A stretch of DNA of 64,000 nt from Streptomyces sp. 840.1 (GCF_003751445.1 NZ_RJUU01000001.1:1245001-1309000), one strand, 5' to 3'; shown: positions 36,850 through 46,036, counted from the stretch's first letter. A program made the numbers and translations. Notes: a model not told the origin generated them from the letters alone.

Positions 36850-37508
36850 TTCGGCGTGACCACCTTGTAGTTCTTCGGGACCTGCGCGTCGGGCCTGCGG
36901 AGGTAGAGCGGCCGGGGCGGCAGCATCCCGGCGCCCGAGGCGAGCCGTTCGGCGGCGAGGGCGGCCAGGGCGCCAGCCGCGAGGTGCTCGGGGCCGCGCG
37001 CGTCCGGGAACGCCTCGGGGTAGAGCACGGCGCCCGCGCCGACCACCGGAAGGCCCGCGAGCTGCCCGGCGATGTCGGCGGGCCGGTCGACGGCGGGTTC
37101 GCCGGTCCGGGTGCGGGGGTCCTCGTACCGCGCCCAGTAGACCTCCTTGCGGCGGGCGTCCGTCGCGACGGCGAACGGGCCCTCGATGCCGGCCTGTCCG
37201 GCGGCGTACGCGAGGCCGTCCAGGGTGCAGAGTCCGTGCACGGGCACGGAGAGCACCGATCCGAACGTCGCGGCCGTCACCAGGCCTACCCGCAGGCCGG
37301 TGTACGGGCCGGGGCCGACGCCCACGACCACGTCCGTGACGGCGTCGAGTTTCACCCCGGCCTCGGCGAGGACCCGGTCGACGGCGGGCAGCAGCAGCTC
37401 CCCGTGCCTCCGGGCGTCGACCTGAGCGGACTCGGCGACGACACGGGTCCCGTCGTGCAGGGCGACGGTGACGGCGGGGGTGGCGGTATCCATAGCGAGC
37501 AAGAGCAC
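36846..37508 (-). CDS. tsaB: t6A biosynthesis protein TsaB
   Basis: A 220-aa ASKHA-fold partner of TsaD and scaffold of the threonylcarbamoyl transfer complex; by family it lacks the TsaD metal site. Motifs: LLAMDTATPAVTVALHDG, VVVGVGPGPYTGLRVGLVTA and VATDARRKEVYWARYE. The start is GTG at 37508. It is first in the tsaB-rimI-tsaD operon. Confidence 0.95.
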   Translation of the reverse strand: MLLLAMDTATPAVTVALHDGTRVVAESAQVDARRHGELLLPAVDRVLAEAGVKLDAVTDVVVGVGPGPYTGLRVGLVTAATFGSVLSVPVHGLCTLDGLAYAAGQAGIEGPFAVATDARRKEVYWARYEDPRTRTGEPAVDRPADIAGQLAGLPVVGAGAVLYPEAFPDARGPEHLAAGALAALAAERLASGAGMLPPRPLYLRRPDAQVPKNYKVVTPK

Positions 37509-37654
37509 GCAAACAGCCTACGGCTCCGGCGCGGGGGCGACCGCGCCCCGTACGGCGTCCCGGCCCGGGGGGCCACGGCTGCTACCGTCACCGGGTATAC
37601 GCGGAGTACGTGTAAACGCTTGTACGACAACCAACAGCGAAAGAGGCGCGCACG

Positions 37655-38212
37655 GTGTCAAGGGGCAGCTCGGGAATCGTGGTCGCGCTCACCGCGGCGG
37701 CCGTGGCCGCGGTGAGCTTCCTGGCCTACCAGGCGTCGGCGAACGCCCCCGACACCGTCGCCCCGAAGCCGAAGGCGTCCAGCAGTTCCCCGGCCGCCGG
37801 CCACGCCGAGCCGAAGCCGAAGAAGGACCCGCTCGCGGTGCCGGGCTCGTCGGGCACCGGGATGCGCGTGGTCTACGCGCTGGCCGACCGGCGGGTGTGG
37901 CTGGTGGACGCGAAGGGCAAGGCCTCGCGGACCTTCAAGGTCATGCCGAGCGCGGTCAGCGCGCTCCCCGGGACGTACCGGGTCACCTCGCGCTCCAACA
38001 GCGTGACCGGCTCCGACGGGGTACCGATCGAACACGTGGTGCGGTTCGCGACGACCAACGACGTGGCCATCGGCTTCAGCGCCGCGCAGGACGGCTCGAT
38101 GGAGAGCCCGGACCCGACGCTGAAGGCGGGCGGTGTACGGATGTCCCGTGCGGACGGCGACGCGGTGTGGACGTTCGCCACGGTCGGCGCGAAGGTCGTC
38201 GTGATCCCGTAA
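37655..38212 (+). CDS. L,D-transpeptidase-like protein lacking the catalytic Cys
   Basis: A 185-aa secreted or membrane-anchored protein. A hydrophobic N-terminus (VVALTAAAVAAVSFLAY) is followed by a Pro/Lys/Ser linker. The body is YkuD-like: RVVYALADRRVWLVDAKGKA, ALPGTYRV, IEHVVRFATTNDVAIGF. The end GGVRMSRADGDAVWTFATVG aligns with the catalytic SHGCVRMS segment, but the His and Cys positions read A158 and G160. It therefore should not form 3-3 crosslinks; a wall-binding or decoy role is inference. The GTG at 37655 follows AAAGAGG. Confidence 0.72.
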   Translation: MSRGSSGIVVALTAAAVAAVSFLAYQASANAPDTVAPKPKASSSSPAAGHAEPKPKKDPLAVPGSSGTGMRVVYALADRRVWLVDAKGKASRTFKVMPSAVSALPGTYRVTSRSNSVTGSDGVPIEHVVRFATTNDVAIGFSAAQDGSMESPDPTLKAGGVRMSRADGDAVWTFATVGAKVVVIP

Positions 38213-38315
38213 CCGGCTCAGCCGGCCGCTCCGGGCCGCGTCCGGTCACTCCTGGGCCGGCCGGGGATGGAGGACGTCCTCGCGCGCGCCCCAAACCGGC
38301 GCCCGGCTGACGTCC

Positions 38316-38513
38316 TCAGACGCCGGACGGCCCTGCGGTACCGGTCGGGCCGGACGTCCCCTGGTCGTCCGACGGGGCGGAAGCGGGACAGGCCGCCCCC
38401 GGGCGTTCCGCGTCCGGCGGTGTGGACACCGCGTTCGCCGCCGCCCCCGCCGCCAGCAGATCACTCATCGTTACCGCCCGCGGGGGCCGCACGTCACTCT
38501 CGGATGTCGGCAT
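38316..38513 (-). CDS. Small iron-box-controlled protein
   Basis: A 65-aa protein (MPTSESDVRPPRAVTMSDLL then AAGAAANAVSTPP and a Pro/Ser/Gly tail). No signal peptide, Cys pair or known domain. The ATG at 38513 has AGGAGG seven bases upstream, which supports translation. An iron box lies 30 bp further upstream, so DmdR/IdeR should repress it when iron is plentiful. The role is unknown. Confidence 0.62.
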   Translation of the reverse strand: MPTSESDVRPPRAVTMSDLLAAGAAANAVSTPPDAERPGAACPASAPSDDQGTSGPTGTAGPSGV

Positions 38514-38543
38514 GGACGCCTCCTGGGCTCCGGTGGAAGGCAC

Positions 38544-38561
38544 GGTTAGGCAGACCTAACC
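38544..38561 (-). promoter_or_regulatory. Iron box (DmdR1/IdeR operator)
   Basis: GGTTAGG-CAGA-CCTAACC. Aligned with the 19-bp IdeR/DmdR consensus TTAGGTTAGGCTCACCTAA it matches at 14 positions. It overlaps the expected -10 region of the small gene at 38316-38513. Confidence 0.82.
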
Positions 38562-38640
38562 TGCTCTCGCCCTCCATGTCACCACGCATGCCCCGCCCCG
38601 CGCAACAATTTGCCGACACCGCGTCGGAAAGAGGCGTCGC

Positions 38641-39228
38641 TCAGGCCCCGGAAGGCTCGTCGTCCCCGTCCGTCACCCACGGTTCCCACGGCGCGAGACG
38701 CAGCCCCGCCCAGCGCGCGCCCACGCCCACCAGCGTCACCGCGCGCCGCTCGTCGTCCGTGTCGCCGACCGCGCGGTCGATCAGCACCTGGAGCCGGTCG
38801 TCCGCCAGCTCCTCGACCTTGCCGTCGCCCCACTCGACGACGACCACCGATTCCGGCAGCGACACATCGAGGTCCAGGTCCTCCATCTCGTCGAGCCCGC
38901 CGCCCAGCCGGTACGCGTCGACGTGGACCAGAGCCGGGCCGTCCCCCAGTGGCGGGTGGACGCGGGCGATCACGAACGTCGGGGACGTGACGGCGCCGCG
39001 CACCCCGAGGCCCTCACCGAGGCCGCGGGTCAGGGTGGTCTTGCCGGCTCCGAGTTCGCCGGTGAGCATCACGAGGTCGCCGGGGCGCAGCACGCCGGAG
39101 ATCCGGCGGCCCAGGGCCTGCATCTGTTCGGGGGACTCGACGGCCAGCGTCACGCTGACGGTGCCGGACGCGTTCGCGGCGGTCTCAGCGGCCGCCGGGC
39201 TGTTGTGCGGTGCTTCCATGCCCGCCAA
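38641..39228 (-). CDS. tsaE: t6A biosynthesis ATPase TsaE
   Basis: A 195-aa P-loop ATPase of the t6A complex with TsaB and TsaD. Walker A is GELGAGKTT (about 53-61); then TSPTFVIARVH, VHVDAYRLGG and VVVVEWGDGKVE. The N-terminal 30 residues are poorly conserved and an ATG three codons in is possible. The first 44 bp overlap the end of the upstream alpha/beta hydrolase gene. Confidence 0.94.
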   Translation of the reverse strand: MAGMEAPHNSPAAAETAANASGTVSVTLAVESPEQMQALGRRISGVLRPGDLVMLTGELGAGKTTLTRGLGEGLGVRGAVTSPTFVIARVHPPLGDGPALVHVDAYRLGGGLDEMEDLDLDVSLPESVVVVEWGDGKVEELADDRLQVLIDRAVGDTDDERRAVTLVGVGARWAGLRLAPWEPWVTDGDDEPSGA

Positions 39229-40432
39229 CGTTAGAGGATTCCGGTACGGCTCCGGCCCGCACCAGCAGGTCGGCCAGCCGGTCGGTGACCGTCTCCGGGT
39301 GCTCCAGCATCACCAGGTGCCCGGCGTCCGGGACGATGACCAGCTCCGCGTCGGGCAGCCGGTCCGCGATCGCCTCGCTGTGCGAGCTGGGGGTCACCAG
39401 GTCCTTGTCCCCCGCCAGGATCAGCACCGGGACGTCCAGGAACAGGGGCAGTGCGGCGCTCTTGTCGTGCTCGGTGAAGGCCGGGTAGAACTCCGCGACC
39501 ACATCGATCGGCGTGGACTCGATGAGGCGCTCGGCGAACCGCTCGACCGCCGGGTCCACGTCCCGTGAACCGAACGAGTACCGCTTGATGAGCCCCGCGA
39601 ACAGGTCTGCGGTCGCCCGCCTGCCCCGCTCCACCAGCTCCGCCTGCGAGCCGAGCGCCTTCAGCACCCCGGGCAGCACCCGCCGCACCGCGTTCACGCC
39701 CGCCACCGGCAGCCCGAAGTTGACCTCCCCGAGCTTCCCGCTCGACGTGCCGACGAAGGCCACGGCGGCGACCCGGTCGCGCATCAGGGCCGGGTACTGG
39801 TCGGCGAACGCCATGATCGTCATGCCGCCCATCGAGTGCCCGACCAGCACCACGGGGCCCTCGGGCGCGGCCGCGTCGATGACGGCCTTGAGGTCGCGGC
39901 CGAGCTGGTCGATGCCGACGTGGACGCCCTGGGCCTGGGCCCGGCCGCGCTCCGAGCGGCCGTGGCTGCGCTGGTCCCAGTGGACGGTGCGCACCAGGCC
40001 GCGCAGGGCCGCGCGCTGGAAGTGCCAGGAGTCCTGGCTGAGGCAGTAGCCGTGGCTGAAGACGACCGTGACCGGGGCGGGGGCCTTGCGCCCGAAGAGG
40101 CGGCGCCTGCGCGGACCGGTGGCGTTGCCGGGGGGCGTGCCGCCGCTGCCGCCGCCGGGTTCGACCTCGTCGATCTCGTAGTACAGCTCGGTGCCGTCGT
40201 CGGCGGTCGCCCGGCCCGGCAGCCCGCGCAGCGAGCCGTACGGCCCGGTGGCGTCCAGCGCCAGCCGGGCCCGCTTGCGCATCCCCCGGCCGACCGTCAG
40301 GCGCTCGACCGCGACACCGGCGGCGGCGCCCGCCGCGATCACGCCTATGGCGGCCCCGGCGACCCCCGCCCGGCGCCAGCCGACCGTCGAAGCGGCCGTC
40401 GCCATCGCGTCCCCCGCGCTGATCTCGCTCAC
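39185..40432 (-). CDS. Alpha/beta hydrolase with N-terminal membrane anchor
   Basis: A 415-aa hydrolase. The N-terminus has GVAGAAIGVIAAGAAAGVAV, a probable anchor or signal. The fold shows VVFSHGYCLSQDSWHFQR, the nucleophile elbow VLVGHSMGGM, an acidic residue in LILAGDKDLVTP and the catalytic His in DAGHLVMLEHP. The substrate is unknown. A GTG start at 40432; nine codons later an ATG is possible. It sits between alr and tsaE on the same strand, a constant place in Streptomyces. Confidence 0.9.
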   Translation of the reverse strand: MSEISAGDAMATAASTVGWRRAGVAGAAIGVIAAGAAAGVAVERLTVGRGMRKRARLALDATGPYGSLRGLPGRATADDGTELYYEIDEVEPGGGSGGTPPGNATGPRRRRLFGRKAPAPVTVVFSHGYCLSQDSWHFQRAALRGLVRTVHWDQRSHGRSERGRAQAQGVHVGIDQLGRDLKAVIDAAAPEGPVVLVGHSMGGMTIMAFADQYPALMRDRVAAVAFVGTSSGKLGEVNFGLPVAGVNAVRRVLPGVLKALGSQAELVERGRRATADLFAGLIKRYSFGSRDVDPAVERFAERLIESTPIDVVAEFYPAFTEHDKSAALPLFLDVPVLILAGDKDLVTPSSHSEAIADRLPDAELVIVPDAGHLVMLEHPETVTDRLADLLVRAGAVPESSNVGGHGSTAQQPGGR

Positions 40433-40481
40433 CGTGCCGCGCTCCTCGTGGGTCGTGTCGTTCGGGTCAGGGCCGGCCCGT

Positions 40482-40586
40482 TCACATCCGCTCCGATCAC
40501 ACCAGCTGCGTTCACATCAGCTGCGATCACATCAGCTCCGACCGGATCAGCCCCGGTCCAATCTGCTCCGATCCGATCAGACCGAA
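40482..40586. repeat. Seven-copy degenerate 15-bp tandem repeat
   Basis: Seven consecutive 15-bp units with consensus close to TCACATCAGCTCCGA, starting at 40482, 40497, 40512, 40527, 40542, 40557 and 40572. They fill the intergenic space between alr and the hydrolase gene, where the hydrolase should terminate or be expressed from read-through. Confidence 0.85.
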
Positions 40587-40619
40587 TCTGATCGTGCCCG
40601 GTCAGGAACGCTTCCTCGG

Positions 40620-41786
40620 TCAGGACCCGGCCGACTTGCCGTCCGCCGTCGCGTCCCGGTAGACGCGCGGCACCCGGCCGCCGATCCGGGTGACGATCTC
40701 GTACGCGATCGTGTCCGCCGCCCGCGCCCAGTCCTCGGCGCTCGGCTCGCCCCGGTCCCCCGGGCCGAACAGCACCGCCTCGCTGCCCTCCGCGACCACG
40801 TCCCCGCCGAGGTCGACGACGAACTGGTCCATGGCCACCCGGCCCGCGACCGTCCGCCGGACACCGCCGACCAGGACCGGGCCCCGGCCCGACGCGTGGC
40901 GCGGAATGCCGTCCGCGTACCCCACCGGCACCAGGCCCAGCGTGGTCTCGGCGGACGTCGTGTAGTGGTGCCCGTAGCTGATGCCGTGCCCGGCCGGCAC
41001 CTGCTTGACCAGGGCGACCGAGGCGGCGAGCGTCATCACCGGACGGAGTCCGAAATCGGCCGGGGTGCCGAGTTCGGGGCTGGGCGAGATGCCGTACATG
41101 GCGATCCCGGTCCGCACCAGGTCGAAGTGCGACTCGGGGACGGTCAGCGTCGCCGGGGAGTTGGCGATGTGCCGCACCTCGGGCTCCACACCGGCCTTCT
41201 CGGCGTACGCCACCATGTCGCGGAACACGTCCAGCTGGGCGGCGATGGAGGGGTGGCCGGGCTCGTCGGCGCAGGCGAAGTGGGACCAGAGGCCGGTGAT
41301 CCGGACGGTGCCGGCCTGCTCGGCGGTGCGGGCGGCGGCGACCAGCTCGGGCCAGTCGGCGGGCTGGCAGCCGTTACGTCCGAGGCCGGTGTCGGCCTTG
41401 AGCTGGATCCGGGCGGGGCGGCCCGCCTCCGCAGCCGCCGCGGTGACCTCGCGCAGCGCCCACATGCCGCTGACCGAGACGTCGACATCGGCCTCGATCG
41501 CCTCGCGCCAGGGCCCGCCGGGCGTCCACAGCCAGCACATCACCCGGCCGCCGAGCCCCGCCGCGCGCAGCGCCAGCGCCTCCTGCGGCGTCGCGGTGCC
41601 CAGCCAGGCCGCCCCGGCTTCGAGCGCGGCGCGGGCGCAGGGCACCGCGCCGTGTCCGTAGGCGTCGGATTTGACGACGGCCATGAGCTGCGCGCCGGAC
41701 GCCCGTGCGCGCAGAGCGCGCACGTTGGCGCGGAGTGCGGCGAGGTCGATCTCGGCACGGGCTCTCAAGGACGCTGTCTCGTTCAT
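40620..41786 (-). CDS. alr: Alanine racemase
   Basis: A 388-aa PLP enzyme that converts L-Ala to D-Ala for peptidoglycan. The PLP lysine is in AVVKSDAYGHGAVP, the catalytic tyrosine of the C-terminal domain in GHGISYGHHYTTSAET, and substrate-side MYGISPSPE is present. A typical length and start. It is downstream of the DUF488 gene on the minus strand and serves the same wall pathway as glmS. Confidence 0.96.
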   Translation of the reverse strand: MNETASLRARAEIDLAALRANVRALRARASGAQLMAVVKSDAYGHGAVPCARAALEAGAAWLGTATPQEALALRAAGLGGRVMCWLWTPGGPWREAIEADVDVSVSGMWALREVTAAAAEAGRPARIQLKADTGLGRNGCQPADWPELVAAARTAEQAGTVRITGLWSHFACADEPGHPSIAAQLDVFRDMVAYAEKAGVEPEVRHIANSPATLTVPESHFDLVRTGIAMYGISPSPELGTPADFGLRPVMTLAASVALVKQVPAGHGISYGHHYTTSAETTLGLVPVGYADGIPRHASGRGPVLVGGVRRTVAGRVAMDQFVVDLGGDVVAEGSEAVLFGPGDRGEPSAEDWARAADTIAYEIVTRIGGRVPRVYRDATADGKSAGS

Positions 41787-41854
41787 CGCGCCCAGTGTCT
41801 CAGAGCCGTGCGGTGCGGCCCCCGGGCGCCGCCTGGCGCGCCGGATGTCCGGGG

Positions 41855-42274
41855 TCAGTCGCGGTGCAGCTCGTGCTCCAGGTGGTCGACGAGGACCGGT
41901 ACGTGGCTGTGCGGGACGTCCTTGACCGCCGTGACGAGGGTCACCGGGCCGCCGTCGCGGACCAGTGCGACGAGTTCACCGACGGCCTCGGTGTGTACGG
42001 GGTCGGCCAGTTCGGCCCGGTAGCGGTCGACGAAGTCGTCGTAGCGGGTGCCGGAGCGGTCCTCGTGGTACCAGGAGCGCAGTTCCTTCGACGGGGTGAG
42101 GTCCTTGAGCCACCTGTCGATCGCGGCGCGCTCCTTGGCCACCCCGCGCGGCCAGAGCCGGTCGACCAGCACGCGGGTGCCGTCGCCGTCCTCCTGCGGG
42201 TCGTACACCCGGCGCACCCGCACGTCACCGCTGCCGCCCACGCCGATCACTCCCTCGCTCGGTTCTCCCACCAT
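41855..42274 (-). CDS. DUF488 family protein
   Basis: A 139-aa protein with the DUF488 pattern VRRVYDPQEDGDGTRVLVDR, LWPRGVAKER, LRSWYHEDRSGTRYDDF and VTLVTAVKDVPHSH. Many family members have an N-terminal Cys or Arg/His cluster of unknown function. It begins 3 bp after the nnrD stop, so it is in the same operon. Role unknown. Confidence 0.87.
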   Translation of the reverse strand: MVGEPSEGVIGVGGSGDVRVRRVYDPQEDGDGTRVLVDRLWPRGVAKERAAIDRWLKDLTPSKELRSWYHEDRSGTRYDDFVDRYRAELADPVHTEAVGELVALVRDGGPVTLVTAVKDVPHSHVPVLVDHLEHELHRD

Positions 42275-42277
42275 CGC

Positions 42278-43753
42278 TCAGGCCCGTACGTCCCGCCAGG
42301 CCGCCCGGACGGCCTCCGCGACGTCCTGGGCGGCGACCGGGGAGCCGTCCGAGGCGTGCCGGGCCGCGAGGCCGTGGAGGTGGGCGCCGACGGACGCCGC
42401 GTCGCGCGGGGCGAGGCCGGCGGCGAGCAGCGACCCGGTCAGTCCGGAGAGCACGTCGCCGCTGCCCGCGGTGGCGAGCCAGGACGTGCCGGTGGGGTTG
42501 ACCCGCACGGGGGCGCCCGGGTCGTCGGTGGCGATCAGCGTCGTCGAACCCTTGAGCAGGACCGTGGCGCGGAACCGGGAGGCGAGTTCGCGTACGGCGT
42601 CGAGCCGCCCCGCCTCGACCCGGTCGCGCGGGACGCCGAGCAGCGCCGCGGCCTCCCCGGCGTGCGGGGTCAGGACGGTGGGGGCGGTGCGCGCCCGCAC
42701 GGCGGCGGCGTCCAGCAGCCGCAGCCCGTCCGCGTCGACCAGCACCGGGACGTCCGCGGCCAGCACGTCGGAGACCGCCTCGACGGCGTCCGTCCCGTCG
42801 CCCAGGCCCGGACCGACGACCCAGGCCTGCACCCGGCCGGCCTTCGACGGCGGTCCCGCGTGGACCAGGGTCTCCGGATGCCGCGCGATGACCGCGTCGG
42901 CCCCCGGTCCGACGTAGCGCACCGCACCGGCCCCGCCGCGCAGCGCCCCGGAGACGGCCAGCACCGCAGCGCCGGGATAGCGCGCCGATCCGGCGGCGAT
43001 GCCGACGACGCCGCGCCGGTACTTGTCGCTCTCGGCGCCCGGTACGGGCAGCAGCGCGGCCACGTCCGCGTACTGGAGCGCCTCCAGGTCGGGCACCTCC
43101 GGCAGTTCGGCGCCGAGCCCGATGTCGACGAGGTGCAGCGCCCCGGCCCGTTCGGCGGCCGGGTCGATGAGCAGCCCCGGCTTGTACGCCCCGAAGGTGA
43201 CGGTCGCGTCCGCGCGGACGGCGTCCCCCAGCACCTCGCCGGTGTCGGCCTCGACGCCGCTGGGCAGGTCGACGGCGAGGACGGGTGCGTGGTGCGCCGT
43301 GTAGCGGGCGACGAGCTCGGCGGCGCCGGGCCGCAGTCCCCCGCGTCCACCGATGCCGGTGACGGCGTCGACGACGAGGTCGACGCGCCCCGCCCAGTCC
43401 CGGTGCCGGCTCGTCGCCGGGAGATCGGCGCCGTCCACCACCCGGCCGCCCGCCGCGAGCAGCGCCCGGCTGCCGCCCTCGTGGGCCCGGCCCGGGGAGA
43501 CCCGCACGGCCAGCACTCCGGCCCCGCGCCGGGCGAGCCGGGCGCCCGCGTACAGCGCGTCGCCCCCGTTGTCGCCGCTGCCGACGAGGAGGACGACCCG
43601 GGAGCCGTAGACCCGGCCGCCGCGCCGCAGCAGGTCGGCGCAGGCGGCGGCGAGCCCGGCGGCGGCGCGCTGCATCAGCGTGCCCTCCGGGAGCCGTGCC
43701 ATGAGGGCTTGTTCGGCAGCTCGTACGGTCGAGACGCTGTAGGCGGTACGCAT
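42278..43753 (-). CDS. nnrD: Bifunctional NAD(P)H-hydrate repair enzyme
   Basis: A 491-aa fusion that repairs damaged NAD(P)H. The N-terminal YjeF domain (about 1-210; VVLLVGSGDNGGDALYAGAR, VDLVVDAVTGIGG) is the epimerase (NnrE). The C-terminal ribokinase-fold domain (about 225-490; VLTPHAGEAAALLG, LLKGSTTLIAT, TAGSGDVLSGLTGSLLAAGL) is the ADP-dependent dehydratase (NnrD). Both domains look complete. It lies between acpS and the DUF488 gene. Confidence 0.94.
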   Translation of the reverse strand: MRTAYSVSTVRAAEQALMARLPEGTLMQRAAAGLAAACADLLRRGGRVYGSRVVLLVGSGDNGGDALYAGARLARRGAGVLAVRVSPGRAHEGGSRALLAAGGRVVDGADLPATSRHRDWAGRVDLVVDAVTGIGGRGGLRPGAAELVARYTAHHAPVLAVDLPSGVEADTGEVLGDAVRADATVTFGAYKPGLLIDPAAERAGALHLVDIGLGAELPEVPDLEALQYADVAALLPVPGAESDKYRRGVVGIAAGSARYPGAAVLAVSGALRGGAGAVRYVGPGADAVIARHPETLVHAGPPSKAGRVQAWVVGPGLGDGTDAVEAVSDVLAADVPVLVDADGLRLLDAAAVRARTAPTVLTPHAGEAAALLGVPRDRVEAGRLDAVRELASRFRATVLLKGSTTLIATDDPGAPVRVNPTGTSWLATAGSGDVLSGLTGSLLAAGLAPRDAASVGAHLHGLAARHASDGSPVAAQDVAEAVRAAWRDVRA

Positions 43754-43792
43754 GGCTCCAACGTACGCAGGAATCGCCCGCCACGCCCCGGC

Positions 43793-44161
43793 TCAGCCCT
43801 CCGCGATCACCACGGCGGACGCCACCCCCGCGTCATGGCTGAGCGATACGTGCCACTGCCGTACGCCCAGTTCGGCGGCGCGCGCGGCGACCGTGCCGCT
43901 CACCCGCAGCCGGGGCTGCCCGCTCTCCTCGACGTACACCTCGGCGTCCGTCCAGAGCAGCCCGCCGGGGGCGCCGAGCGCCTTGGCGAGCGCCTCCTTC
44001 GCGGCGAACCGCGCGGCCAGCGAGGCGACCCCGCGCCGCTCGCCGTCCGGCAGCAGCAACTCACTTTCCAGGAAAAGGCGTTGGGCCAAATTCGGCGTAC
44101 GCCGTATCGCCGTGTCGAACCGCTCGATCTCCGCCACATCGATCCCGACCCCGATGATCAC
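43793..44161 (-). CDS. acpS: Holo-[acyl-carrier-protein] synthase
   Basis: A 122-aa 4'-phosphopantetheinyl transferase of the AcpS type, which arms fatty-acid (and possibly polyketide) carrier proteins. Magnesium ligands: D8 in [12 protein letters not shown] and E56 in [13 protein letters not shown]. The end [18 protein letters not shown] is typical. It is 27 bp after glmS. Confidence 0.96.
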   Translation of the reverse strand: MIIGVGIDVAEIERFDTAIRRTPNLAQRLFLESELLLPDGERRGVASLAARFAAKEALAKALGAPGGLLWTDAEVYVEESGQPRLRVSGTVAARAAELGVRQWHVSLSHDAGVASAVVIAEG

Positions 44162-44188
44162 GTAACCGCCCCACTCACTTCATCGCAC

Positions 44189-46036
44189 TCATTCCACGGT
44201 GACGGACTTCGCCAGATTGCGCGGCTGGTCCACTTCGTTGCCCCGGGCCGTCGCCAGCTCGCAGGCGAAGACCTGGAGCGGAACGGTGGCGACCAGCGGC
44301 TGGAGCAGCGTAGGCGTTGCGGGAATCCGGATGAGGTGGTCGGCGTACGGGACGACCGCCTCGTCGCCCTCCTCGGCGATGACGACGGTGAGCGCGCCGC
44401 GGGCCCGGATCTCCTGGATGTTCGACACGATCTTGCCGTGCAGCACCGAGCGGCCGCGCGGCGACGGCACCACCACGACGACCGGCAGGCCGTCCTCGAT
44501 CAGCGCGATCGGCCCGTGCTTGAGCTCACCGGCGGCGAACCCCTCGGCATGCATGTACGCGAGTTCCTTCAGCTTCAACGCGCCTTCCAGGGCGACCGGG
44601 TAGCCGACGTGCCGGCCGACGAAGAGCACCGTGTCGTGGCCGGCCAGCGAACGCGCCAGCGCCCGCACCGGCTCCATGGTGCCCAGGACCCGCCGGACCC
44701 CGCCGGAGATCTCGGAGAGCTGGCGGATGACGGTACGGATCTCGTCGCCCCACTTGGTCCCCCGGACCTGGCCGAGGTACAGCGCGACGAGGTAGCAGGC
44801 GACGAGCTGGGTGAGGAACGCCTTGGTGGAGGCGACGGCGACCTCGGGCCCGGCGTGCGTGTACAGGACGGCGTCGGACTCGCGCGGGATGGTGGACCCG
44901 TTGGTGTTGCAGATGGCGAGGACCTTCGCGCCCTGCTCGCGGGCGTGCCGCAGCGCCATCAGGGTGTCCATCGTCTCGCCGGACTGCGAGATGGCGATGA
45001 CGAGGGTGCGCTGGTCCAGGATCGGGTCCCGGTAGCGGAACTCGCTGGCCAGCTCGGTCTCGCAGGGGATGCGGGTCCAGTGCTCGATGGCGTACTTGGC
45101 GATCATCCCGGCGTGGAACGCGGTCCCGCAGGCGACGATCACCACCTTGTCGACCTCGCGCAGCTCGCTCCGGGTGATCCGCACCTCGTCGAGGTGGAGG
45201 GTGCCCTCCGGGTCGATCCGGCCGAGGAGGGTGTCCGTGACGGCCTTCGGCTGCTCGGCGATCTCCTTGAGCATGAAGGAGGGGTAGCCGCCCTTCTCGG
45301 CGGCGGAGGCGTCCCAGTCCACGTGGTACGGGAGGACCTCGGCGGGCCGCCCGTCGAACCCGGTGACGACGACGCCCTCCCGGCGCAGCTCCACCACCTG
45401 GTCCTGGCCCAGCTCGATCGCGGACCGGGTGTGCGCGATGAACGCGGCGACGTCGGAGGCGAGGAAGGCCTCGCCCTCCCCCACACCCACCACGAGCGGC
45501 GAGTTCCGCCGGGCCCCGACCACGACGTCGGGCGCGTCGGTGAACACGGCGACGAGGGTGAACGCGCCTTCGAGCCGCCGGCAGACCCGGCGCATCGCCC
45601 CGGCCGGGTCGGGGTCGTCCGCGTACGCCTCGGCGAGGAGGTGGGCGACGGCCTCGGTGTCGGTCTCGGAGACCAGCTCGTGGCCGCGCCCGGTCAGTTC
45701 GGAGCGCAGGGCGGCGAAGTTCTCGATGATCCCGTTGTGCACGACGGCGACGCGTCCCGCGTTGTCCAGGTGCGGGTGTGCGTTGGCGTCGGTGGGCCCG
45801 CCGTGGGTGGCCCAGCGGGTGTGGCCGATCCCGGCGCTCCCGGCCGGCAACGGCCGCTCGACCAGCAGCTTCTCCAGATTGACGAGCTTCCCGGCCCGCT
45901 TGGCGGCAGCCAGCCCGCCATCGGCGAGGACGGCGATCCCGGCGGAGTCGTACCCCCGGTACTCCAGCCGCTTGAGGCCCGCGACGACGACGTCCTGCGC
46001 CGACTGCCCACCGACGTATCCGACGATTCCGCACAT
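44189..46036 (-). CDS. glmS: Glucosamine-6-phosphate synthase (isomerizing)
   Basis: Makes glucosamine 6-phosphate from fructose 6-phosphate and glutamine, the first step to UDP-GlcNAc. The 615-aa protein has the class II glutaminase domain (C2 nucleophile in MCGIVGYVGG; HTRWATHGGPTDANAHPH) and two SIS domains (VIAISQSGETMDTLMALRHA; GRHVGYPVALEGALKLKELA), and ends LAKSVTVE as expected. It heads the glmS-acpS-nnrD-DUF488-alr series. No glmS ribozyme is recognisable in the upstream 280 bp. Confidence 0.97.
   Translation of the reverse strand: MCGIVGYVGGQSAQDVVVAGLKRLEYRGYDSAGIAVLADGGLAAAKRAGKLVNLEKLLVERPLPAGSAGIGHTRWATHGGPTDANAHPHLDNAGRVAVVHNGIIENFAALRSELTGRGHELVSETDTEAVAHLLAEAYADDPDPAGAMRRVCRRLEGAFTLVAVFTDAPDVVVGARRNSPLVVGVGEGEAFLASDVAAFIAHTRSAIELGQDQVVELRREGVVVTGFDGRPAEVLPYHVDWDASAAEKGGYPSFMLKEIAEQPKAVTDTLLGRIDPEGTLHLDEVRITRSELREVDKVVIVACGTAFHAGMIAKYAIEHWTRIPCETELASEFRYRDPILDQRTLVIAISQSGETMDTLMALRHAREQGAKVLAICNTNGSTIPRESDAVLYTHAGPEVAVASTKAFLTQLVACYLVALYLGQVRGTKWGDEIRTVIRQLSEISGGVRRVLGTMEPVRALARSLAGHDTVLFVGRHVGYPVALEGALKLKELAYMHAEGFAAGELKHGPIALIEDGLPVVVVVPSPRGRSVLHGKIVSNIQEIRARGALTVVIAEEGDEAVVPYADHLIRIPATPTLLQPLVATVPLQVFACELATARGNEVDQPRNLAKSVTVE

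Noticed and set aside
40482..40586. CRISPR array
   Set aside because: Units are contiguous and degenerate with no unique spacers and no cas genes.
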